DNA of 64,000 nucleotides from Cladorhizidae sp. MBARI D1340-BT2 (Eukaryota; Porifera; Demospongiae; Poecilosclerida; Cladorhizidae): positions 6,870,502 to 6,934,501 of the forward strand of contig JAQNBH010000005.1 in the NCBI GenBank assembly GCA_028752905.1, written 5' to 3'. Each line of letters begins with the position of its first letter. Within the stretch, counting starts at the first letter, position 1. This document shows positions 37,101 through 44,040 of this stretch, in pieces. Under the pieces are notes generated by a model. That model saw nothing but the letters and a program-made list of their open reading frames with translations. It searched no databases and was not told the origin of the DNA. A program made the position numbers and the translations under genes.

Positions 37101-37814
37101 CATGGTTGAGGTACTAAACAAAAGTTTCCTTGGCACAGGAAATTTATAGGTGAGAATGGGCACTTAACATAAGTCAAGGGCTTAACAAACCTGTAGTAAT
37201 TGATCAAAGGACCCATTTATATTGAAATCTACAATAGATTTTCAAGTCATACTTTTCTGTATCCACTCACTGTCTCCTCTAAGGATTTCTAGTTCTGTTT
37301 GGAATGAAGAGCCAACAATTCCGTGTTCTTAACCAGGTACAAGATTTGAATGGGATCTTTCTCAGATGACTTACATATTCAAAAAACCAGAAATGCCTAG
37401 GAGAAATGAATCTGGACTGATTTATCTTTTGGAGATTACCTATAACTCGTACTCTATAAAGCATATTTGCAAATATAGTGTAGAAAACATGATAGATCGC
37501 TCTGTGAGATAATGAGCTTATGACGTCTGAACTTGGGGAACACTGGAAGCACATCACTGTCATTTTGAGGCTCGTATACCTACCCACTCTGACAGACAGA
37601 GCTGCTGATGCCTTCTCTGTTGCTCCATCTGATACTAGGAGCACTTTCAGCTCATTGGGAAGCTTTACATACCTGTTATAAAGTTCATACACAAATCCAG
37701 TTTATGCACTAGTTACTGTAGTGTATGAGGAGGTGTGGTTACTGGCAAAGGGAAAAATTACCTGTAATTCCTTTTGTCTTGGGCAGACTTAACTATGTCT
37801 TTTTCTGTTTCCAT
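626..37814 (-). CDS. IDE: Insulin-degrading enzyme (M16 zinc metallopeptidase), N-terminal half, 11 exons
   Basis: IDE is a zinc endopeptidase that clamps and cleaves small peptides such as insulin. Exons in gene order: 37762-37814 (start ATG), 37584-37672, 27486-27562, 23202-23228, 22756-22859, 22615-22688, 13738-13833, 12723-12845, 1047-1159, 876-965 and 626-791. All junctions are GT-AG and their phases agree. The 1012 coding nt give residues 1-337 plus one base. Seen in the product: inverted zinc motif HFCEH (H61, E64, H65) and distal ligand E142, with the same 77-residue spacing as human IDE. Other IDE-like stretches are [24 protein letters not shown] and [12 protein letters not shown]. 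There is no mitochondrial leader: the start [10 protein letters not shown] corresponds to the segment just before the human catalytic fold. The C-terminal half lies beyond the left edge. Nardilysin is the nearest alternative, but [17 protein letters not shown] and the lack of an acidic insert favour IDE. Introns range from 67 bp to 11.6 kb and carry most of the repeats in the window. Confidence 0.93.
1460..1745. repeat. Degenerate AT-rich tandem repeat
   Basis: Repeated blocks containing TATTAGAAACTTTTATGTAA are separated by variable CATATACCCC-type linkers. Periodicity is irregular (about 33 and 55 bp). It lies at the 3' end of IDE intron 8. Confidence 0.7.
1850..2445. repeat. 38-bp minisatellite, about 15 copies
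   Basis: Tandem units contain GAATCAGCTCCACTGAGG and TAATGAGCTGTAGTTTGG. Some units are shortened by loss of the GGTTGAATC segment. They lie in IDE intron 8. The array has no consistent open frame and no coding signal. Confidence 0.85.
2446..4360. other. Intronic stretch with AT-rich degenerate repeats
   Basis: Between 2840 and 3120 a motif of the type AATTAAGTTTGGAAAATTAT recurs about five times. The remainder is AT-rich intron 8 sequence. A short possible 5' exon at 3510-3571 is treated as a finding. Nothing else was recognised. Confidence 0.5.
4450..5672. repeat. 37-bp minisatellite, about 33 copies
   Basis: The unit contains TTATTGCTGGCTGCGTCTGT followed by GTTTAGTCTCCCCAC, 36-37 bp long. 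Copies differ by one or two bases (CGTC/CATC/TGTC, CCC/CCCC). The array occupies the 5' part of the pogo-type element, between its left TIR and the transposase relic, so it probably grew inside the element. Confidence 0.9.
5714..6050 (+). pseudogene. Transposase N-terminal DNA-binding region, pogo/jerky type (frameshifted)
   Basis: Two frames together read as a helix-turn-helix region: [13 protein letters not shown] in one, then [42 protein letters not shown] in another. This is the usual order of KLKVV, GNRAAA, VRxWxKQK and LExxLxxWVxExRxxG boxes in CENP-B-like transposases. A frameshift lies near 5775, and stops follow after 6038. The DDE part lies 2 kb downstream, so the copy cannot make transposase. 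Confidence 0.65.
6782..7411 (+). CDS. Unrecognised ORF with acidic stretch and Tudor/chromo-like segment, nested in transposon
   Basis: The 209-codon frame is open and looks coding, but the first ATG is probably not the true start. An AG acceptor near 6808 (TTGATTTCAG) suggests an exon beginning [13 protein letters not shown]. Residues 89-105 are almost all acidic. Residues 110-176 ([19 protein letters not shown], then [25 protein letters not shown]) have the alternating aromatic and beta-strand look of a Tudor-like module that often occurs in transposon-associated proteins. That resemblance is my inference from pattern. It lies between the two halves of the pogo-type transposase relic, among GTAAC...GTTAC palindromes, so it probably belongs to a second mobile element inserted there. 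A further open frame at 6517-6714 may be an upstream exon. Confidence 0.45.
   Translation: MLYQLIDFRSSPAKKAVSNATFAAAAASMPSVSVINVAEDEIKLRNQMALDDAFWAAIPAGNGIREMHCIKNTNGEVTLSRLTKDFAVEEENDEDEQDKDDEVEVGSENFVIANFKTGEYLAAVYDRKSYIGEVLSATDSHVLLSFMKLTGFKRWNWPRKPDCLPIPREDIIARVNPPAPISNSSRFFVLSDSDVNIMTQGLVGWKQIN
8040..8907 (+). pseudogene. DDE transposase catalytic region, pogo/jerky type (multiple frameshifts)
   Basis: Reading across frames gives the expected series: [25 protein letters not shown] (first catalytic Asp), [55 protein letters not shown] (second catalytic Asp), [12 protein letters not shown] and [16 protein letters not shown]. This order is diagnostic of the DDE_1 transposase family. Frame changes near 8130, 8435 and 8600, plus stops, make it inactive. 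It belongs with the N-terminal relic at 5714-6050 and the TIRs at 4364 and 9318. Confidence 0.8.
9480..9700. repeat. Short degenerate tandem repeat, about 43 bp
   Basis: About four blocks contain CTCATGCACTCTGTC with CCCTTGCCCTAG. The following 9700-9950 is unremarkable intron. Confidence 0.55.
9951..12352. repeat. 60-bp minisatellite, about 40 copies
   Basis: The unit contains GGCAGGCACAACACAAGGAA, then CCCCCACTACTAGTGCATGG and TAAGCACCCA. Length varies by 4-bp steps in the (GGCA)n part. Because 60 is divisible by three, one minus-strand frame stays open as a 20-residue repeat ([20 protein letters not shown]). Frame-breaking indels between blocks argue against a real protein. It lies in IDE intron 8, ending 370 bp before exon 8. 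Confidence 0.92.
12723..12845 (-). CDS. IDE: IDE exon 8
   Basis: It encodes residues 175-214, beginning [16 protein letters not shown] and ending MTLAVLGQ. It matches the GNKYTLETRP and VLGRESLD region of animal IDE. Acceptor is CTCTCAAG, donor is GTATGG, and both ends are phase 1. A purine-rich strand (12850-13000) abuts the acceptor as its polypyrimidine tract on the minus strand. Confidence 0.92.
13030..13737. other. IDE intron 7 with simple repeats
   Basis: (CA)n runs lie near 13037 and 13268, with a poly-C tract at 13124-13142. No coding or element signal was recognised. A further (CA)/(CAGA) block lies at 13900-14000 in intron 6. Confidence 0.5.
13738..13833 (-). CDS. IDE: IDE exon 7 (carries most of the codon for zinc ligand E142)
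   Basis: It encodes residues 143-173 ([20 protein letters not shown], then [11 protein letters not shown]). It has exactly the length of the human segment from the distal Glu ligand to GTG, but lower identity. The codon for E142 is split: G from exon 6 plus AG here. Cysteines 154, 158, 162 and 171 are not in the human sequence. Splice sites: CTGCAG acceptor, GTGAGC donor. Confidence 0.88.
15077..15315 (+). pseudogene. THAP-domain relic
   Basis: One frame shows [19 protein letters not shown] followed, past a stop at 15256, by [10 protein letters not shown]. The C-x-x-x-HF element and the terminal LKxDAVPT box in that order and spacing are the C-terminal half of a THAP zinc finger. The N-terminal Cys pair and FP box were not found. 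It is probably a fragment of a THAP-bearing transposon or gene. Confidence 0.45.
15490..15760 (+). repeat. Dispersed repeat family, copy 1
   Basis: It contains GAGTTGGATGGAAAAGTTTG, AACTGGAAATGGTTGTCATG, GAAGAGAAGGATGAAG and GATGGTGGAGTTTCATTTTG. Related copies occur at 16515-16930 and 17860-18095 (both inverted) and at 49147-49497. No protein was recognised. Confidence 0.6.
16515..16930 (-). repeat. Dispersed repeat family, copy 2 (inverted)
   Basis: Read on the minus strand it carries AACTGGGAATGGTCGTCGTA, ATGAAGAGAAAGATTGAGCA and GATGGAGTTTCATTCTGA, in the same order as copy 1. It ends at GGCGAGATTCACC-type sequence resembling the end of the 49-kb copy. Confidence 0.6.
17042..17135 (-). 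other. Possible Penelope-type/hammerhead-like fragment
   Basis: The minus strand reads CCGACGA, a 5-bp stem GGCTA/TAGTC with loop, then GAAACGTC. This recalls the hammerhead core (CUGANGA, stem II, GAAA) found in Penelope-like retroelements, with U to C in the first box. Identification is tentative. Confidence 0.3.
17860..18095 (-). repeat. Dispersed repeat family, copy 3 (inverted)
   Basis: It is a divergent relative of copy 2 in the same orientation. It shares GAAACTCCA...CATCCTTTC and the downstream ATAGACA...GCCATGC and CCATCCAACTCCC blocks, as if 16.5-17.0 kb had been duplicated. Confidence 0.5.
18300..18491 (-). pseudogene. THAP-domain relic (second copy)
   Basis: The minus-strand frame reads [16 protein letters not shown] then [14 protein letters not shown]. 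These are the KDGI...FP box and the C-x-x-HFE box of a THAP zinc finger. The Trp-containing middle is missing and no AVPT box follows. It may be a deleted exon of a P-element-like or THAP gene. Confidence 0.45.
18921..22556. repeat. 46-bp satellite-like array, about 79 copies
   Basis: The unit contains CACAGCACTGACTAGGACCA, CAGTAAGGCAGAATCC and ATGCATAAC. Copies alternate between AAGGCA and AAGACA forms. A few units near 19600-20330 carry an extra GCACTAGCACTAA insertion that recurs as a block. It fills most of IDE intron 6 and stops about 60 bp from the donor of exon 6. Confidence 0.95.
22615..22859 (-). CDS. IDE: IDE exons 5 and 6 (22756-22859, 22615-22688)
   Basis: Exon 5 encodes residues 83-116 ([20 protein letters not shown], then [14 protein letters not shown]). 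Exon 6 encodes 118-141 ([20 protein letters not shown], then AVES). They match FLSEHAGSSNAFT...DRFAQFFLCPLF...REVNAVDS of animal IDE. R117 and E142 are split codons. The intron between them is 67 bp. Confidence 0.93.
23202..23228 (-). CDS. IDE: IDE exon 4, a 27-nt micro-exon
   Basis: It encodes nine residues, YPSENDYAE (74-82), matching YPKENEYSQ of human IDE. The flanks are a strong TTGTCTTGCAG acceptor and a GTAAAT donor, phase 0 on both sides. Skipping it would keep the frame. Confidence 0.88.
25034..25843. mobile_element. Fold-back (palindromic) element
   Basis: The left arm (25034-25328) is repeated in inverse orientation at 25348-25506 and 25741-25843, with about 230 bp of unrelated sequence (25507-25740) interrupting the right arm. 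Arms share blocks such as TCATTAGGCGCTAAAA/TTTTAGTGCCTAATGA and the outer AGCTATATATCAAGTCCATA. Relatives occur at 43.3-43.7, 44.3-44.6 and 61.8 kb. It lies in IDE intron 3. Confidence 0.75.
27486..27562 (-). CDS. IDE: IDE exon 3 (HxxEH zinc-binding motif)
   Basis: It encodes residues 49-73, [20 protein letters not shown] then LGTEK. H61 and H65 bind zinc and E64 is the catalytic base of the inverted M16 motif. Acceptor CTCTGACAG and donor GTGTTA. The antisense ORFs over this exon are shadows. Confidence 0.95.
28980..29345. repeat. Degenerate ~95-bp tandem repeat, about 3-4 copies
   Basis: Blocks contain GCATT-GTCCCCATTGC and GACAGCAGGGGTTCAAGGAG. ORFs running through it on both strands vary with the repeats and are not convincing genes. 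The surrounding intron 2 sequence (27563-30000) shows only (CA)n and (TA)n runs. Confidence 0.55.
30003..30581 (+). mobile_element. Tigger/pogo-like element, internally deleted, TA-flanked
   Basis: The ends are CAGTACACCCTCGCTAATCC and the complement CAGTAGACCCTCACTAATCC, with TA duplicated at 30001-30002 and 30582-30583. CTAATCCGAA recurs several times next to each end. The 579-bp copy keeps only the DNA-binding ORF (30110-30328). It lies in IDE intron 2. Confidence 0.9.
30110..30328 (+). CDS. CENP-B-type helix-turn-helix remnant of pogo transposase
   Basis: A 72-codon frame is complete within the deleted element. From an inner ATG at 30173 it reads [40 protein letters not shown] and ITDIKKKG. 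This is the N-terminal helix-turn-helix of Tigger/CENP-B proteins (KRKxLTIEEKLEIL...YGVGxSTIxDIKKN). The second HTH and the DDE domain are gone. No mutation breaks the frame, so a DNA-binding peptide of about 50-70 residues could be made if it is transcribed. Confidence 0.75.
   Translation: MRAIIELRTYHEPDIRCSCSDMETKRAHKSLTIEEKVEILDQLGKKSYKLLSEQYGVGVSTITDIKKKGSEL
31023..32580. repeat. 20-bp minisatellite, about 78 copies, one E-box per unit
   Basis: The unit is GAGCATGTGACCCTGTGCTG with TTGTACT and CTGTACG variants. Each copy holds CATGTG (a few CACGTG). The unit has no stop codon in several frames and 20 is not a multiple of three, so three minus-strand frames stay open for hundreds of codons with one peptide permuted ([20 protein letters not shown]). 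These ORFs are by-products. It lies in IDE intron 2. Confidence 0.95.
32928..35854 (-). mobile_element. hAT-superfamily transposon, about 2.9 kb
   Basis: The left end CAGGGTTTCATTTAGGATCT matches the complement of the right end (CAGGGTTTCATACAGGATTT). GTACACC occurs directly at both ends (32922-32928 and 35854-35860), a near-complete 8-bp target duplication. Poly-C tracts lie just inside both ends. The body is a decayed transposase on the minus strand. It lies in IDE intron 2, in the same orientation as the gene. Confidence 0.85.
33048..35201 (-). pseudogene. hAT transposase relic (ZNF862/ZMYM-like group)
   Basis: Read in gene order across several frames: zinc-finger region [10 protein letters not shown]...[11 protein letters not shown]; helical region to about 34590; [40 protein letters not shown] and [28 protein letters not shown]; and a C-terminal dimerisation block [20 protein letters not shown] with [14 protein letters not shown]. 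This order is typical of hAT transposases with an N-terminal TTF/BED-like finger. Frameshifts or stops near 35000, 34570, 34400, 34110 and 33300-33780 make it non-functional. Confidence 0.85.
35855..37583. other. IDE intron 2, 5' part
   Basis: Mostly unique intron sequence. A poly-G run of more than 20 bases lies near 36940-36964 and another near 36585. An open frame at 35961-36242 was not recognised and has no supporting splice or codon evidence. Confidence 0.4.
37584..37814 (-). CDS. IDE: IDE exons 1 and 2 (37762-37814, 37584-37672)
   Basis: Exon 1 starts at ATG 37814 and encodes [17 protein letters not shown]. Exon 2 encodes residues 19-47, [20 protein letters not shown] then [10 protein letters not shown]18 and G48 are split codons. 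The match to [22 protein letters not shown] of animal IDE supports this start. The intron is 89 bp. No upstream exon with a mitochondrial leader fits in the 134 bp before the divergent gene. Confidence 0.92.
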
Positions 37815-37948
37815 TATACCAGCTGGAACCTAACCTAAGCCCACCAATTATATCCGCGTGCCTCCACCAATACGTAAACACGGACTATAAAGGTCACGTA
37901 GTTTCGCAGTTTAATGTGATGAGCGAGTCTTGAAAGCGTACCGAAATA
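37815..37948. promoter_or_regulatory. Bidirectional promoter between IDE and the glycine-repeat gene
   Basis: Only 134 bp separate the two divergent start codons. The interval carries two CCACCAAT boxes (37841-37848 and 37864-37871), which fit NF-Y-type CCAAT sites, and GGTCACGTAG at about 37892. No TATA box stands at a convincing distance for either gene. Head-to-head pairs with CCAAT boxes and no TATA are a common animal arrangement; co-expression is inference. Confidence 0.65.
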
Positions 37949-40900
37949 ATGGACGGTGGCGGGCAGTTGTTGGACCAACCTAGCTGGCAACTCCAAGACT
38001 TGGAGGGCCGCATCCACAAGTACGAAGGACCACTAAGCAGAAAGTCGAAGATCACTAGTGCTAAGCTGAAAAACAATCGGAAAAAGCTTTGGTTCAGGAT
38101 ATTTCCAGGTATATATAATATACGTAGCTATACAGTCAGCATTAGTTTTTAACGTGTTGAAAACTTCTCCCCTCTCCCCTTTATTCACAGACAATCATAA
38201 GCAACACATCTATCACTTAACCCAGTCAAAGTCCACTAGTGCTAACAGGACTAGATTGCAGAAAATCATTATCTCTATGACGAGGATTGACCCAGATATC
38301 CACGTTAGAGCATTGGACTGCCAAGACATACAGAGTAAAAATTGCACTGGTTTTACCATCCATGACTCAACATCTAATGATGTCCTCGAGACATTGTATG
38401 CAGACGATATTGTGCAGCAGCGTAACTTCATGGTGGCTCTCGGGGGAAGTGGTCCTGGGCTATTCACACAGTCCCCTGAAAACTTGCAGCAGGATAAGTC
38501 TGCAACTGTGCGAGAGTTTGATCAGAGTGGAAATGAATGTGTTGGTTGTGATCTATTGGCACATCAGATGGCATTCGACTCCCAGATTATCCATAACAAG
38601 ATGCCCCGTGCTAATCTGCCATCCTATGAATGGACAATGCAACACACGCCAGGAGAATTCTATCATCTTAAAGGTGAAAAGGACAGCTACTCTCATAACT
38701 TGCCAAGTCTTGCTTTCCCTATCTATGAACCTAATAATGTAATGGCACATTTTCAGAGGACAGTCAATGATACCTTTCTCCCACCCCATGGCCCTGCAGT
38801 CTACCATCCAGTCAACATCAGCTCTGGTAAGGAGTTTGGTCTCGGAGAGCAACAGCACGCAGTCTGGGATACACTAAACAGTTGCTACTACTTTCTTGAC
38901 CATTCCACTAGATCAACTTTCATTGATGATCCTCGTCCTATAAATTCAAAGAAGGAGCTAGTGTACAGCAGACATTCTGGTTTGCAAATGTCAATCTCTG
39001 ATGCAGATAGTTTGACTGCAGCTGAAAAGAGAACTAACAGAGTTGTTATCAGAGGGTGTGAACGAAAAGGTGCCCCTGGGATTAATGGAAGAAAGGGGGG
39101 GGATGGTTGGAAAGGAGTGGATGGAATTGTAGGCATCAGTGGTGACGGAACAAATGGAGAAGATGGGAAGTTGGGGGTTAAAGGAGAAGATGGGAGCAAT
39201 GGAGAGAGTGGTACCAGTGGCGAGAATTTCATCATCAATGTGAGCGGAGATTCATCCAAGCTGAACTTGTGCATCAATGAGCATTGTAATGTAGTTGCAC
39301 AGCTAGGAGGAGAGAAATGTGAGGATGTTGTTCTTGTGGACTGCCGTGGTGGTGATGGTGGAGACGGGGGGAATGGAGGGGAGGGAGGTGCAGGTGGGGA
39401 AGGTGGAAATGGTGGCAATGGTGAAGATGGTGGGAATGGAGGAGATGGAGGAACAGGGGAAGCAGGTGGCAATGGAGGAGCAGGAGGTGATGCTGGATCA
39501 GGAGGGAGATGTGTCATCAGAACATCAAACTCGAGCCTGTTTATGCTGGTTGAAGTAGACTGCAGACCAGGTGCAATGGGGAAGGGAGGATTGGGTGGCA
39601 ATGGAGGAAAAGGAGGAAGAAGAGGGTTTGGAGGGATAATCCAGACTCCTGGTAGTTCCGAAAGTTGCGTGAATTTGGAGAGAGGGTTGAAAGGAAAGCC
39701 TGGCAGTACTGGAGACAGGGGCAGCAATGGGAGGTGTGGCTCAGATGGTGCACCAAGAGTGTGTGGTGGACTACTGTGGGTGGTGGAATCACCCTCAAAG
39801 GACATTATTTATCAAGCGAACCTCCGATATGATGTTGTAGTTACTTCCTTTAAGGTTTCACGCCCATTCTGTGGGGATGGATATCAACATGAACCCCATG
39901 AACCCCATGAACAGATTGTTGTCACTGAGGTTGTTTTGACCAACCGAGGCAGTCTGCCTTTACCCAGAGGTGCAACGCTCTTCTTTCCTACTACCACGAC
40001 GATCCAATTTGAATCATCAACCTATGAAATACCCGAGATTCTTCCTAAAGAATCATTCACAGTTCCTGATCAATTCCGAGGAAGAATATTTAACCTGTCT
40101 ACTCCAAACTCACCTGGGCCATTCACAGGTGAGGCCAGCTTTTCTCCACGAATCGAACTCTTGGGAAGACCATTTGAGAATTCTCAGTCCCAGATACTAC
40201 CAGTTGAGTACCCAGTCAAACTCAGTTTTGCCCTGTCAAGAAAGAACATCAGCAAAGGTGAAGTGTCTGTTTTAGAAATTGGCGTTGAAAATAAATCGAG
40301 CATTTCTTATGGGAGTGCTGAGAACTGTTTTGGAAGCGTACGTGTACGAATGCATCTTGATTGTTTAATGGTTCCTTTAGGAATCATGCCTGAAGGCAGC
40401 AGTGATGTAAAACACTTAAACTATCGAGTTTTTTACAACCCCCACCTTCAAGACAGCTTGTGGATTGAGATTAAGAAGCTCCATCCCACTGAGATAGTGA
40501 CCTTCAAAATAGCCTTCAAGTTAGATGACGAGGCCAGTCTCTGTGATATCTGCATCTGGCAATCTGACCTCTACTACAAAGGTAAGCTGGTTGAGTACAT
40601 GTCACAGGAGATCCATGTTACTCCTTCCTACTCTTTGCCAAGCTCACATACAAATCTTGGAGACGTTTTAATGATCACAAGCAAGCACATTTCTGAGGTT
40701 GAATTTGACCTCTGGAAAAAGATATTTGACTTTCTCAATTTGAACGTTGACTACTGGGATTCCAACCACACAATGGAGCCAGATGCACTGCAGAGTGAAA
40801 TTGATGCTGATAGCAGTGGCAGTTCTCAAATAGCAATTGCTAGTTCTGGCCACGAGGCTTCAAGTGTAACTCCTTCAACACCCGAGTCCATACAAGCTAA

Positions 40901-42215
40901 CAATGTCTGTTCTGTTTTTCCATCCTTCTACAAGATGTATAGTGGCAAGACTATCATATACCCCCATTGCAACCTCAATGACATTTCAGCAGAAGAAATC
41001 ATTAATTTTTTCAACTCTCCCTCAAGCAGTAATTCAAGCATGTTGCTTTTTCTCTCTGAAACTGTCCCCAATTCCTTGGAAGACTGCTATTACGATCACA
41101 CCGAGCACTCCCAAATTCTTCGTCATATCTGCCGCACCCAAGACCGCCTCAGGCTTCCAGATGACATACACATGGGCTACCATGTTTTTGCTCCAGGAAC
41201 ATTTGTGTCTCCCGAAGTTTCCATCAAGAAGTCGGAGAAAAGGAGCTTGAGCATGCTGGAGAAAAAGTATCCTTCTCACTCGATGGCCTTATTCAGACAT
41301 GGCAGTGGCATCAACCAGAAGACCCCTGTCAAGTACTCATATGGATCAATGGACATTCGCAAATGTCCCATCAAGCGATCATCAAACTTTCAGTGCATAA
41401 GTGGAGCAGGAGGGAGTATGACATCAATGGGAAGTGACGACCCTTTGGTGACCGTAAACTCAAGAGAATTCCCTCTGGCAAGCAAGTTTGGCCAAGTATT
41501 TCTATCTGTTCTTGCCTCAGTACCCCTTACGAGTAAGCTGAGACTCCTCAAGAGCTCAAACAGAAGGCAGTCCCAGTGTTTTGTGAAGTGTAACTTACCC
41601 AATGGTACCTTCCTGACAAAGCAAGAACTAGTGGCCATTGCAATTGCCCATGATGTTGCAGACGAGATTTTGGACTGTACTGTCAGCATTTCCAGGATGA
41701 AGCTTGTGGTGGAGGACATTGAGAGTAATAAGACCTTCTACTTGCGAAACGGAATAGCCCCAATCATCAACCAGATGCTCTCCTTAATCAAAGAAGAAAC
41801 CATGGAGAGGGTCACACACTGTGAAATTTTTTCAGTCCTAAAGTCTTCTGCTAGAGAAGTGTGCAATTTATGCTCATCTCTTCTGAATTTTTCTGATCAC
41901 CAGCTCAAGTGTCATCACAAGTCACAGATCAACTCCTTCCCAGCTGCACTGCATAGCTGTCACAAGGGTCACACGGCAAAAAATGCGAGAACTCAGTCTT
42001 GTTCGTACATACCAAGCACACATGCAAATGGCTTTGTGAGTGCCAGGACACTCTCGTTACCTAATGGTCACTTTAATCAATCTTTCAATCCAAAATCAGC
42101 CAGCAGCTTACCTCCACTGAGAATTCTCCAAGATTCCATCCATGTGCTTAGGAGTCACCAGTTAACCATAGAAGACAATTGTTTTGATGTTGCCAGGCCT
42201 CTCACTCAATTCTAG
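37949..42215 (+). CDS. Large glycine-repeat protein with beta-sandwich and C-terminal domains (DUF7932-like, tentative)
   Basis: Exon 1 is 37949-38108 (start in AATAATGG, donor GTATAT) and exon 2 is 38191-42215 (acceptor TTATTCACAG). Phases agree and give 1394 residues. There is no signal peptide: the N-terminus is MDGGGQLLDQPSW. Collagen-like GxxGxxG segments lie at about 347-398, 440-493 (extreme GGxGGx), 511-536 and 553-581, with short beta-rich strips between (FIINVSGDSSKLNL, LFMLVEVDCRPG). A probable beta-sandwich follows (about 590-830), then a Rossmann-like stretch near 877-1010 (DVLMITSKHISEVEFDLWKK, GKTIIYP) and a tail of unknown fold. The layout resembles large proteins known from algae, protists, bacteria and sponges and grouped, as I recall, under DUF7932; function is unknown. 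It is not fibrillar collagen: the tracts lack the long proline-rich G-X-Y pattern. A 4-kb single exon is unusual beside IDE. Confidence 0.85.
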
Positions 42216-42398
42216 GTAGTCACATCATCATTTTGGAGATGATGCTGTTTCTATGGGGAATTCTCCCCCCCCCCCCCCCACTACATTTTTGCATAAAGAC
42301 CTCGATTCTCAAATCATCACCACATTATTACCATGCATGATGAATCATTGCCTCACATTCTAATTCTATATACATCATCCTCATCATTGTATTTTTTA

Positions 42399-42404
42399 AA
42401 TAAA
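42399..42404 (+). terminator. Polyadenylation signal of the glycine-repeat gene
   Basis: AATAAA lies 184 bp after the stop codon, followed within 20 bp by a T-rich stretch (TTTTCTCAGTTTTTG). It is the first canonical signal downstream. Confidence 0.6.
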
Positions 42405-43039
42405 TGTTTTCTCAGTTTTTGTCCAATTCTCTTTATTTAGGATGCTGTTGAGACACCACAATTTTCTTGTTTTGTACGAGAAGGGGAGGGGGGGAAGACC
42501 CATGATCAACTGTTAATCCTTTGACTGCCACACACATCTATATATAGATGTTCAATTTGGTACCTTTAAAAATGATGATAAGATGCACATAATCGCATTG
42601 TGTGCTGGTGGCAGTGTGTGTTAGCAAGCTGGAGACAAAAGTGATACGTTTTGTTAGCACTCTTTATGAGAGCAGATTGGTTGTGCTGTCCAGTTAGAAC
42701 CCAGTTGTACAAAAAGTGACATTTTACCTATATATATATACATGTATAAGAAACTTTTTGGGGAGTGCAGAAAAAAAGATGGAAACGAGGATTTGTTCCC
42801 CAAGCTATTGTATGTATCCCAATATTACAGTGTCCCTATATACCAACCCCTTCCCAACAGTAATGCCCCCAATATTACAGTACCCCCCAACATTACAGTG
42901 TCACTCTACTTGTATATACGTATTGTCCACTTGAAATCATACAATATTGTGTGTATTTGCTTTGGGGGGGGGGGAGGGAGGGGGGGAGAGGGTCTGACCA
43001 CATCTGACCAGGTGATTCTATTATAAAGTATCATATCTT

Positions 43040-44040
43040 TGCCTATATTCATGCTATGGTCCTGATTCATATACTAAAATGTAGCCAGTGCAGTATGCTT
43101 TCTAATGGTATCTTTGTTTTGCCGTACATGTTTTTCTTTTGGAACTGCAAGTTGGAATGTGAAGTGAAATCACCCCCTCAAACTCACAAATGCTACTTTC
43201 CAGCATCAAACAACTGTGATACATAGTACAAACACTAAAGATTGATGGAAGTGATTTTTTAATAGTCCACTTATAATAGTCCACTTATGTTCATGTGAAC
43301 TAAATTAAACGGTAACAAAACCTTATGGTTACAATTTTGGAGCTCCATAGATTCTGCACACTTCAGTGTACGAACTAGATATATACTCTCTTTAGATAAT
43401 AAAAGAGGAGTATGTTCATCAGGCGCTAAAACACTAGGCACAAAAATAGATTTTCAGTGCCTACTTTGTCACATTTTAGTGCCTAATGAACACATTCATT
43501 TAGGGCTTCCTCTGGCACAGATAACTGGCTAGCACTTTACTATCAGGAACCACTCATCAGTTCAGGCACTCAGATTTTGAGGTATGTACTCCTGCATTGG
43601 CTGCATGTAACTTTGGCATAGTTATATACACCTATGCAACATCTTTAATATCAAGAGAGCACACAGAGGCCTACCGTTTGAGCTACATACCTAGTGAAGT
43701 GTGCAGAATCTATGGATCCAAAGTCATAATCACAAGGTTTTGTTAGTGTTCTATTATATAATTTAGACCCTCTTCACATGAACATAAGTAGATATATATA
43801 TTTAAAAATCACTTCCATCAATCATAGTGTTTGTATTGCTCTATCAATCACAGTTGTTATAGCCACTCAAGGACTTGATGCTAGAAAATAGCCTTCACAG
43901 AAGAATTGGGGAGGGGGGGGGAGAGGTGACTTCACATTCCAATCTGCAGTTCCAAAAGAAAAACATGTATGGCAAAACAAAAATACCAGCATATATACTG
44001 CATTGGCTACATTTTGTTATCTATATAAATCAGGACCATG
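43040..44040. repeat. Long inverted repeat flanking a TIR element
   Basis: The segment 43040-43310 (GTTTTGCCGTACATG, TTTGGAACTGCAAG..., TCCACTTATGTTCATGTGAA) reappears inverted at 43770-44040. The TIR element 43318-43743 sits at the centre. The right arm is partly duplicated in tandem at 44070-44210 and again at 44620-44975. Confidence 0.7.
43318..43743. mobile_element. MITE with ~50-bp terminal inverted repeats, TA-flanked
   Basis: The left end ACAAAACCTTATGGTTAC...CCATAGATTCTGCACACTTC matches the complement of the right end over about 50 bp, and TA flanks both sides. The interior shares GCGCTAAAA, CATTTAGGGCTTCCTCTGGC and the GAGAGCACACAGAG block with the fold-back element in IDE intron 3. 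A second, left-truncated copy occupies about 44275-44625, and an end fragment lies at 61800-61875. Confidence 0.7.

Noticed and set aside
38888..39805. 305-codon proline-rich ORF antisense to the glycine-repeat gene
   Set aside because: Mirror of GGN/GGA codons on the opposite strand; no independent signal.
42517..42620. Third piggyBac-type end (TTAATCCTTTGACTGCC)
   Set aside because: Only one end resembles a piggyBac terminus; I could not find a matching inverse followed by TTAA.
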